The notes below the pieces were generated by a model. It was not told where the DNA came from. It saw only the letters and a program-made list of their open reading frames with translations, and made no database searches. A DNA stretch of 23,378 bases. Origin: an uncultured Synergistales bacterium. GTDB taxonomy: Bacteria > Synergistota > Synergistia > Synergistales > Aminobacteriaceae. Below are positions 15,785-22,168 of this stretch, piece after piece. The position numbers were made by a program, and so were the translations under genes. The stretch lies in assembly GCA_905234205.1 (NCBI GenBank), contig CAJOGG010000003.1, positions 10,225-33,602 on the forward strand. The letters run 5' to 3'. Position 1 is the first letter of the stretch, and the number at the start of each line of letters is the position of its first letter.

Positions 15785-16293
15785 TCTTTTATTTCCTGAA
15801 GCCATAATCTGCGTACTTGAGATAAGAATTGATCGTAAGCTCTGCTCTGAAAGTCCGGGAAAGTATAATCAAAGCTCTGCCACTGTTTGAACCTGTAACG
15901 CAACGTAACTTCACCGTAAATTCCATCGCGTAAGTAAATTCTGTGTGCATGATCCTTTGTTGAAGCTAATATCAATCTTGCGCCATCGACATAACCCGGG
16001 TCAATGTTGACTGCTCTGACAGGTTGACGACTCTTTGCTTCAATGTCAATAGCCGCGTGTTTCCAGTCAACTAACCCTCCAGCATCAACTAACCCCGGAA
16101 AACATAAAAATATCCGCGTCAAATTTGGGTCAATCTCGTCGTAATAATTAGTCTTATCAAATGGTACTGAACGGCTAAAAATTTCTGGCCTCCCCCATAA
16201 TTTAGCAAGCTCGTCAATGCTCCATTGTAATAAATCATCACGCTCAATCGGATAAAGAATCCCGGCAATACGTTTTACTAATGGTGTTTTCAT
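15766..16293 (-). CDS. DUF4416 family protein
   Basis: The 175-residue protein shows the DUF4416 pattern: an N-terminal GILYPIERDDLLQWSIDELAKLWG, then FDKTNYYDEIDPNLTRIFLCF, the central RQPVRAVNIDPGYVDGARLILASTKDHAHRIYLRDGIYGEVTLRY and the ending YTFPDFQS-RAYDQFLSQVR. The function of the family is unknown; it is found in anaerobic bacteria, including Synergistota and delta-proteobacteria. The HRIYL segment with its Asp and Arg residues is the most conserved part and could be an active or ligand site, but that is guesswork. The start ATG 16293 has GGAGG about nine bases upstream. It heads a three-gene operon that begins after the hairpin at 16352-16373. Confidence 0.85.
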   Translation of the reverse strand: MKTPLVKRIAGILYPIERDDLLQWSIDELAKLWGRPEIFSRSVPFDKTNYYDEIDPNLTRIFLCFPGLVDAGGLVDWKHAAIDIEAKSRQPVRAVNIDPGYVDGARLILASTKDHAHRIYLRDGIYGEVTLRYRFKQWQSFDYTFPDFQSRAYDQFLSQVRRLWLQEIKECHEDS

Positions 16294-16329
16294 TGCGTGT
16301 ATCCTCCACTAATTGAAGTTATTTCGCTT

Positions 16330-16335
16330 ATTATA
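16330..16335 (-). promoter_or_regulatory. Possible -10 box for the DUF4416 operon
   Basis: A perfect TATAAT on the minus strand, 37 bases upstream of the DUF4416 start codon and just after the hairpin that ends the previous unit. No recognisable -35 box lies at 16-18 bases because the hairpin occupies that space, so this is only a candidate. Confidence 0.35.
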
Positions 16336-16350
16336 CACACCATATAATTA

Positions 16351-16380
16351 ACCCTCCCCGTTAATGAGGAGGGCTTTTTG
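16351..16380. terminator. Hairpin terminator downstream of the rpoD/channel operon
   Basis: CCCTCC (16352-16357) pairs with GGAGGG (16368-16373) around a 10-base loop. On the minus strand it follows the channel gene's stop codon by 15 bases and is trailed by TTAATTATAT. The cleaner T-run (CTTTTTG, 16374-16380) is on the plus strand, where no upstream gene needs ending, so it is probably two-way. Confidence 0.6.
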
Positions 16381-16388
16381 TCTGAAAA

Positions 16389-17474
16389 CTATTTCGACGT
16401 TTCTGAATAATTATCTTGAACTATACATACAACTTTCATTGGCAACTTGATAACCTGATCTTGCGGAGGACTTACTGTAGAAATCCATTCTGATACTGGT
16501 ACAAAGCTTGCGTTATTTTCTGGAGGAGTGATTATCCCTATTGGAAGAGCTTCATGTTCTCTAAAATGTTCAAACAGTTCTTTGATTGTCTTATCGTTAA
16601 ATTCTTCAGGTGCGTCAAAACTTGCAAAGCTATGGCCCTCGTCTGCTGTTGATAAAATATCACGTATAAAGGCCGAAATTCCTTCGTTGTGAGTACACAT
16701 TGCCGTTATGTCTGCGATAAGGCTGTCTGTATAGAGAATATCATCAACGTGAGCATAACGCGCATAACGTTCGTTTTCGGGGTCGTGAAGTTCCATTACT
16801 GTATAGACTTCAGGAGCTATAGCTTCGATTGCTAGTCCAGTTAATATCGTGTGCGAGTCGTCGTCGCCATAAGCAGGATCACCGAGGATTATTGCGCCCT
16901 GTGCTTGTTGAACGCCACCTTTGATTAATGACTCACGCTCTGAAGGATTTCCCTGTACGTAAAATATTTCGCTGCTTAATGAGCTTGGCCTCTCCTTAGC
17001 AATCAACGACACTTGACGCCCAGAGGCTATCAACTCGCGAATCAAATAAGGCCCACGACCATTCCAGCCGCATATAACTACATGACCTTCAAATTTACAG
17101 TTATTTATCCCCATCATCTCCCCTAACATTTTCTTTAGCTGACTATTGATTAATCTCTGCATTACCTCAGCAAAAACTACTCCGAACAACGCCACACCAA
17201 ATATCGAGATCAAGAATACTATGATTCGCCCGCCAAAAGTTTTTGGAGACGCAGCAAATTCTCCTTGCCCTATCAACGTGAATAAAACGCTCCAGAGTGA
17301 GTCAATATACGAGCCCGTAAAATTCTTCTCTTGCCACCATACCAGCAGTGCACAGCCAAACAGCAGTCCCAAAAATAATGCTAATGAGCCAAATAATCTG
17401 TGCTTGAATTTCTTTGAGAATGCTATCCCACGTTTTGCGTTCTTTACAGTCTTGATGAATCTTTTTGCTGACAT
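16389..17474 (-). CDS. Two-TM ion channel with RCK (TrkA-N-like) domain, atypical filter
   Basis: The 361-residue protein has a basic N-terminus, helix 1 (about 27-47), a pore loop (about 57-72), helix 2 (about 84-104), then an RCK domain starting FEGHVVICGWNGRGPYLIREL (about 128-148), with a glycine-rich nucleotide-fold motif and further alpha/beta units to about 240, and a C-terminal ligand-binding-like part. The layout matches MthK-type gated potassium channels. The filter is odd: where potassium channels have TVGYGD, this one reads LIGQGE (residues 67-72, after T66). Tyr is replaced by Gln and Asp by Glu, so potassium selectivity should not be assumed. It starts 7 bases after the rpoD stop with only a weak ribosome site, so translation probably depends on rpoD. 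It could also be a non-selective cation channel. Confidence 0.85.
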   Translation of the reverse strand: MSAKRFIKTVKNAKRGIAFSKKFKHRLFGSLALFLGLLFGCALLVWWQEKNFTGSYIDSLWSVLFTLIGQGEFAASPKTFGGRIIVFLISIFGVALFGVVFAEVMQRLINSQLKKMLGEMMGINNCKFEGHVVICGWNGRGPYLIRELIASGRQVSLIAKERPSSLSSEIFYVQGNPSERESLIKGGVQQAQGAIILGDPAYGDDDSHTILTGLAIEAIAPEVYTVMELHDPENERYARYAHVDDILYTDSLIADITAMCTHNEGISAFIRDILSTADEGHSFASFDAPEEFNDKTIKELFEHFREHEALPIGIITPPENNASFVPVSEWISTVSPPQDQVIKLPMKVVCIVQDNYSETSK

Positions 17475-17481
17475 GGCGTAA

Positions 17482-18660
17482 TTAATCCAAGAAATCTTTA
17501 AGTCTCTTGCTTGGTTGTCGTAATTTTCGTAATGCTTTTGCTTCTATTTGTCGTATCCGCTCTCTTGTAACGTTAAATTTTTTGCCAACCTCTTCTAAAG
17601 TGTATGAATGTCCGTCTTCAAGTCCAAACCTGAAGTGTAAAACCTCACGCTCTCTTTCTGAAAGAGTGTCTAACATTTCTTCGATCTGTTCGTGCAATAA
17701 ATGTCCGGCTGCTGCTTCATCTGGGCTAGGCAAGTCGTGATCCTCAATAAAGTCTCCAAGTTGGCTGTCCTCTTCTTCACCTATAGGAGTCTCTAGTGAA
17801 ACTGGTAGCTGTGAAATTCTGCGTATCTCTTCAACTCGTGAGGGCTCAATGTTCATTTTTGCGGCTATTTCCTCGTCAGTTGGTTCGCGGCCCAATTCTT
17901 GAACAAGTAAACGTGAGATTCTTATCATTTTATTGATCGTCTCAACCATGTGAACAGGGACTCTTATTGTGCGTGCTTGATCAGCTATAGCTCTAGTTAT
18001 AGCTTGACGAATCCACCATGTTGCGTAAGTGCTGAACTTGAAACCGCGTCTATAGTCAAATTTTTCGACGGCGCGAATCAATCCCAAATTGCCTTCCTGA
18101 ATTAAATCTAAGAACAGCATTCCACGTCCGATATATTTTTTCGCAATGCTTACGACAAGTCTTAAATTTGCGTCGATTAACCTCTTCTTGGCCTCCTCGT
18201 CTCCAGCTTCCATACGTTTTGCTAAGTTAACTTCTTCGGCTGCCGTCAACAATGACACCTTGCCAATTTCACGCAGATACATTCTAACAGGGTCAGTCAA
18301 CGGAATATCATCAAGCTTACTTAATTCGCTGTCTATGGTCGGGATAAATTCCTCGCGCGTGTCTGAAGGTGCGGGCATATTTCCGATATTAGCTTTATCG
18401 ACAACATCAATGCCCATTTCTTGCAAGTTCGTGAAGATTCTGTCCAGGGTATCGGCGTCCCAACTTTCAGCGGGCAAATGTCGCTCTATATCTTCGTGAG
18501 TCACATAACCTCTGTCTTGTCCTTCGTCAAGCAATTCCTGTACAGGTTCGGGGCCTTTGTCGTCAACATCATCAACTAGTCCTTCAACAGCTTCAACTTC
18601 TCCTTCATCAAATTCTTCGTCTTCTTCCATGATGTCTAAATCTTTATCCTGATTGCTCAA
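17482..18660 (-). CDS. rpoD: RNA polymerase sigma factor RpoD (sigma70, primary)
   Basis: The 392-residue primary sigma factor directs RNA polymerase core to housekeeping promoters. After an acidic start, region 1.1 is at about 36-95 ([23 protein letters not shown]), region 1.2 at about 123-150 ([16 protein letters not shown]), region 2 at 155-235 with the -10 recognition helix in [19 protein letters not shown] (207-225), region 3 at 236-310, and region 4 at about 325-392, including the [32 protein letters not shown]. The presence of region 1.1 argues for the essential sigma rather than a stress paralogue; the long non-conserved insert of E. coli is absent. The start is TTG 18660, with AGGAG about 12 bases upstream. 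dnaG, its frequent partner, is not adjacent: an unknown gene and cheV precede it. Confidence 0.95.
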   Translation of the reverse strand: MSNQDKDLDIMEEDEEFDEGEVEAVEGLVDDVDDKGPEPVQELLDEGQDRGYVTHEDIERHLPAESWDADTLDRIFTNLQEMGIDVVDKANIGNMPAPSDTREEFIPTIDSELSKLDDIPLTDPVRMYLREIGKVSLLTAAEEVNLAKRMEAGDEEAKKRLIDANLRLVVSIAKKYIGRGMLFLDLIQEGNLGLIRAVEKFDYRRGFKFSTYATWWIRQAITRAIADQARTIRVPVHMVETINKMIRISRLLVQELGREPTDEEIAAKMNIEPSRVEEIRRISQLPVSLETPIGEEEDSQLGDFIEDHDLPSPDEAAAGHLLHEQIEEMLDTLSEREREVLHFRFGLEDGHSYTLEEVGKKFNVTRERIRQIEAKALRKLRQPSKRLKDFLD

Positions 18661-18684
18661 AACAGTAAAACTCTCCTCTCTAAA

Positions 18685-19374
18685 TTATGAATGTTCAATT
18701 GCTCTTATCGTGATCCCTAAAAACTGTGGAAACTCAATTCGTGTTGAACCGCCTACTATTTCTTTAGTGTTCTCATACTCAAATTCCGATATGAGCTGAC
18801 TTACTCGAAGCTCGTAAGGATTTTCATTTTCCCAAGGTATAAAAAATCTATCATAACCAAATTTTTCGGCATAATATGACGAATCTGAAGCCCTCAAAGA
18901 TTTCTTTACGATTGCAAGCGTATCAGTCAACCTTTTGAGATATTCTGTACAGTCATAAAACGGATCGTCACTGACAATAGCTATAACCTTTGTATTTCCC
19001 TCAAAGACTCCTTTACGCCAGAACGAACACTTTGACACTCCGGCCAATAAATTTTTCTCATGTTCAAATGCAAGGGAAACAATCAAAGCCTTCTCAATTT
19101 TCTCGGAGTAACTAAGCAGCATCAAGAAACCCAAGTTGAACACGTTATCGGGAGTATATCTGAAGAAATTTTCGCGCGGAAGATTACCTACACAACCAAT
19201 AAAAGGCGAGGCCATGAAGAAAAATTCGCTGTCCAGGTCCATACACAAAGACGCCAAGTTTCTTAAATTCTCGTCGTAAAATTTGTTTATTGATACCGGC
19301 TGATAATCCTTTCCCAACGGAAAACATGAAGATATATCGACGTATAATTCTGAATTCCAATAGGGCAAAAACAT
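18685..19374 (-). CDS. Hypothetical protein between cheV and rpoD
   Basis: I do not recognise this 229-residue protein. It has no signal peptide or membrane helix and looks like a soluble alpha/beta protein. Visible patches are LYVDISSCFPLGKDY near the start, NVFNLGFLMLLSYSEKIEKALIVSLAFEHE in the middle, VIAIVSDDPFYDCTEYLKRLTDTL, and a Glu-rich end FEYENTKEIVGGSTRIEFPQFLGITIRA. A few cysteines are spread out without a CxxC motif. The start ATG 19374 is 7 bases after the cheV stop and it ends 24 bases before rpoD, so all three are probably one transcript. The base composition is like its neighbours, with no sign of recent transfer. A chemotaxis-related accessory role is possible only by position. 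Confidence 0.75.
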   Translation of the reverse strand: MFLPYWNSELYVDISSCFPLGKDYQPVSINKFYDENLRNLASLCMDLDSEFFFMASPFIGCVGNLPRENFFRYTPDNVFNLGFLMLLSYSEKIEKALIVSLAFEHEKNLLAGVSKCSFWRKGVFEGNTKVIAIVSDDPFYDCTEYLKRLTDTLAIVKKSLRASDSSYYAEKFGYDRFFIPWENENPYELRVSQLISEFEYENTKEIVGGSTRIEFPQFLGITIRAIEHS

Positions 19375-19381
19375 TTACTAA

Positions 19382-20314
19382 CTAACTTGCGGCTGCTTCT
19401 GTACGCTCTTGTTTCTCGCGAATGACTTTTACGACGCATTCAACTAGCTGCGTGATTTCCGGCTTTGTAACCTGATAATTTGCTCCAACGCTTGCGGCTT
19501 TATTCTTTATGTCATTGGCCATGATCGATGAGAATACTATAACCGGAATAGCTTTTGTCTCGGGGTTCTCCTTGATTCGTCGTGTGAGAGTCAGTCCATC
19601 TAGTCTTGGCATTTCAACGTCGGTGATTAATAAGTCGCAATGTTCTCCAGAACCAACGATAGCATCATAAGCAACTTTTCCGTCCGGGCAAATATGAAGG
19701 TCAGTGAAACCGCTGGCCATTAAAGCATCTTCAACCTGTTTACGAATCAACGGGGAGTCTTCGGCCACAATAATATGATAATCGCCGGGGTGCCCAACAC
19801 CTTCCATCATAGTGACGGCTTTACCTGGATCTCCACTGTGTTGAATTACGAGCTGCGGGCTAATTGTCTGAACGATAGCTTCATAATCGAGTAATAAGAC
19901 ATTGCGAGAGTCTCGTTTGATCACGTACAGAATCCAATCGCCTAAATATTTACCAGTCATGCTTGCGTCAAGGTCTTCAGATTTAATTCTGTAGATTCTC
20001 TCTACGGCATCGACAACGAAACCAAGCTTAACCTCGTTAAATTCTGCTATGATAACTTTGCTTTGCTCCATGGGTGTTACAGGTGGAATGCCCAAAAATA
20101 TTCTCAAGTCCACCATGGGAAGCACTTCACCGCGCACTGACGTTATACCAATGAGAGCGACGGGAGCATCTGGAATTGAACGAACACCGGGCCAACGCAA
20201 AATTTCGCGAGTTTTATCAACGTTGATAGCAAAAGACTGATCGCCGAGTACGAACACGACTAACTGCCATTCATTCGTTCCAACTTCAGTCGTAACTTTT
20301 TTGACTTCCTGCAT
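19382..20314 (-). CDS. cheV: Chemotaxis coupling protein CheV (CheW domain + receiver)
   Basis: The 310-residue protein joins a CheW-like coupling domain (about residues 15-155; INVDKTREILRW, ITSVRGEVLPMVDLR, LGFVVDAVERIYRI) to a response-regulator receiver domain (about 180-300). In the receiver, the acidic pair is E185-D186, the phosphorylated aspartate is D232 (LLITDVEMP), the switch Ser is at about 262-263, and Lys is K284. CheV links chemoreceptors to the kinase CheA, and its phosphorylation tunes adaptation, so the organism is probably chemotactic; no other che gene is in the window. The start ATG 20314 has GGAGG 11 bases upstream. It is the first gene of the cheV - unknown - rpoD - channel run. 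I see no clear -35/-10 pair upstream. Confidence 0.94.
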   Translation of the reverse strand: MQEVKKVTTEVGTNEWQLVVFVLGDQSFAINVDKTREILRWPGVRSIPDAPVALIGITSVRGEVLPMVDLRIFLGIPPVTPMEQSKVIIAEFNEVKLGFVVDAVERIYRIKSEDLDASMTGKYLGDWILYVIKRDSRNVLLLDYEAIVQTISPQLVIQHSGDPGKAVTMMEGVGHPGDYHIIVAEDSPLIRKQVEDALMASGFTDLHICPDGKVAYDAIVGSGEHCDLLITDVEMPRLDGLTLTRRIKENPETKAIPVIVFSSIMANDIKNKAASVGANYQVTKPEITQLVECVVKVIREKQERTEAAAS

Positions 20315-20396
20315 TTTCTATAAGGCCTCCGCTTTAATAATATACAAAGCTGACATGTTGCACTATATCTTATCACATTTCACATTAATTCTAGGC

Positions 20397-20435
20397 AAAA
20401 TAAATGAGCACACCTCGTTGAAGAAATGTACTCAT
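20397..20435 (-). terminator. Terminator after the decayed surface-protein gene
   Basis: On the minus strand ATGAGTACA (20435-20427) pairs with TGTGCTCAT (20412-20404), nine pairs with one G-T, around a 14-base loop, followed by TTATTTTG (20403-20396). It begins about 30 bases after the restored stop codon at 20464, as expected for the end of that gene. Confidence 0.7.
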
Positions 20436-20584
20436 CGAAATTATAGACTCGCCTGTAAGATTCTTAACGCTTCATTTTTAACTTGAACGTTCCGAACAAA
20501 ATCGCGAGTCCAAATAAACCAAGTCCGACTTCACAACCGCCACCGCCGGAAGCTCCGATATTTTCAGCCTCACCGTCATCGTAG

Positions 20585-21280
20585 TCATCAAAAGCATTAG
20601 AGCCAGGATAGAACCACTTAAGTCAATTCGGATTTTTTCAAGATTACTTAACGGTCTTAATGTGTCCCATGTCACATTGTACGTTTCAGCTTCGTTCCAT
20701 GTGTGTTCTGATATATTTATAAAATCAGAGCGGCTATTCGGGAAATTTTTAAAATAAATACAGTACCTCAATTCCGTTTTATAAGCCGGCTGTAAAGCTC
20801 TGGAGGGATCACTTGTTCTTACCAATTTGAATTTTAGTCCCCTGAAAGAATCTCCCTCTTTGATAAGCTCAATGTATGGTGCTGCCTGTGCAAGCTGCTG
20901 ACTCGTTGTCTTGAAGTTTGGAACTCTCTTTGAGCCACCCATATTGTATTCTTCCGGGAAGGACCAGGTTATCGTTCGACCGGGTAAAGTGTCTTCTGCA
21001 TCGCCGCCGACATCTATAGTTTTTCCATTATAAAAAGGCTTATACTCAAGCGAACTATTACCAACTGAAAGAGAGGAAAACATTCTTAAATCACACGTCA
21101 TATCAGTGCCTGCAGAAACGTTTCCTATTTGCTTGTTGTCGTCCTCAATTGTATATCCTCCGCCGGGTATCGTTATTTTACCTTCGCCCGTAAAATATTC
21201 TGCTTCAGCAATTCTGTCCTTATATTCCGGGTCTATTGCAATCTCAGAAAACTTTGCGTCATTGTAATTGGCCTTACTTT
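20585..21280 (-). repeat. Surface-protein repeat unit 2 (~232 codons)
   Basis: The second copy runs from about YNDAKF to GSNAFDDY. It reads in one open frame until the lesion at 20617-20622; the last landmark (WFYPGSNAF) appears only after shifting frame, and its match to GSHSA of unit 1 confirms the correction. I do not recognise the domain; it appears beta-rich, with a conserved TWxFP motif and a helix rich in Gln/Leu/Ala. Confidence 0.75.
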
Positions 21281-21304
21281 CTTGAAATTGTAAAACCTCC
21301 ATCT

Positions 21305-21990
21305 GTAAGCACTGTGCGATCCTGTTTCATAAGTTTCAACCCTTATTCTTATTGCCCATATTTCCGCTTCATCAACAGGTTCATCAAATTAAAATTCACC
21401 TTCAGGGGTTTCGCCAGCCGGTATAGTTTTGAATTCATCTAAATCCTAATAAGCAATATTGGAATATTCTTCTCCATAAACGTTATCGATCTTGATTTTC
21501 ATTTCAAAGTCCTGTGGAAAGGGGATTGCTTCGTTGTCCAAGCTCACAATACGCCATTTAATACCATTGATCATTAATCCTGAGCTTATATATTCAACAT
21601 AAGGGACAAAATTTGCAAGCTGTTCTGCTGTCGTCCTATATTCCGGGACTGTAGTGCTGCCGTTTAGAGAAGGCATACCGGGAAATTGCCAAGTTACGTT
21701 TGCACCATTGAGGCCGTTGTCTGCGCTTAGTACAAAACACACAGTATTATCATCATCATTAACGGGGACATATGAAAGCGTTTCATCTTCGTACATTCCA
21801 TTAACAAGTTTGAATTTCTTTTCTGTTCCTGATACATTTTCAATTAGCTGTTTGTTAATGATTGAATAATTCCCCCACCCGAAATTGTCATCGTACCTTC
21901 GAGGTTTAAATGTTCACTCCGAGCTTTTGTTTCTAAGTCTTCAACATCGATATTCATTCTAAGAAACCTCGCGTCAGAATAATCCGAATG
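21305..21990 (-). repeat. Surface-protein repeat unit 1 (~229 codons)
   Basis: This unit runs from the YSDARF segment to GSHSAYRW. Matching landmarks with unit 2 in order are YSDARF/YNDAKF, EGTMTISGGG/EGKITIPGGG, VTWQFPGMPSLNGSTTVPEYRTTAEQLANFVPYVE/ITWSFPEEYNMGGSKRVPNFKTTSQQLAQAAPYIE, INGIKWRIV/FRGLKFKLV, and IRIRVETYETGSHSA/IRIDLKWFYPGSNAF. It holds one frameshift and both nonsense codons. The divergence from unit 2 shows an old duplication. Confidence 0.75.
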
Positions 21991-22090
21991 GCCGTTTTTC
22001 AAACCAGCTATTGATTCATGAACATTCCACAAAGACGGCTCTGCACACGCTGACGAAACGAGCATTTGAATGATTTGAATATACACCACA

Positions 22091-22129
22091 CAAAAAACTA
22101 ACTCCCCCTGACGTTTCCATCAAAGGGAG
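22091..22129 (-). terminator. Intrinsic terminator after the flavoprotein gene
   Basis: On the minus strand CTCCCTTTGA (22129-22120) pairs along all ten positions (two G-T) with TCAGGGGGAG (22111-22102) around an 8-base loop, followed by TTAGTTTTTT (22101-22092). It begins 40 bases after the flavoprotein stop codon and is the strongest terminator in the window. Confidence 0.88.
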
Positions 22130-22168
22130 CTTAAACTTCTCGACACCGTTTTCAGAAGTCGCTATCGG

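Larger units (their letters stand above)
20464..22089 (-). pseudogene. Decayed surface protein: signal-peptide remnant, two tandem repeats, Synerg-CTERM anchor
   Basis: One gene is split over several frames. Open fragments run from GTG 22089 to 21844, from the 21860s to 21446 (an internal ATG at 21796), and from the 21290s (ATG 21302) to 20478. Joining the frames gives about 540 residues: a signal-peptide end (VSSACA-EPSLWN), repeat 1, repeat 2, an acidic linker, and ASGGGGC followed by a hydrophobic helix and KLKMKR, ending at TAA 20464. That tail is a Synerg-CTERM-type sorting and anchoring signal. The visible lesions are single-base losses at about 21868-21871 (T run), 21292-21295 (T run) and 20617-20622 (A run), plus in-frame TAG at 21448-21446 and TAA at 21391-21389. 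The 5' end also lacks a basic n-region or ribosome site and abuts the upstream gene's terminator. Protein function unknown; probably once cell-surface. Confidence 0.8.

Noticed and set aside
20315-20400. A cheV promoter in the gap upstream of its start
   Set aside because: Several AT-rich -10-like hexamers occur, but none has an acceptable -35 partner at 16-18 bases, and no sigma54 or sigma28 motif is visible.
20617-20622. Programmed -1 frameshifting to reach the Synerg-CTERM tail
   Set aside because: ACTTAAG is not a canonical slippery heptamer, I see no downstream stimulatory hairpin, and the same gene has two more frameshifts and two stops, so decay or sequence error is simpler.
21389-21448. 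Reassigned stop codons (TAG and TAA read as Gln)
   Set aside because: Intact genes in the window end properly in TAA, TAG and TGA, so recoding is not plausible.
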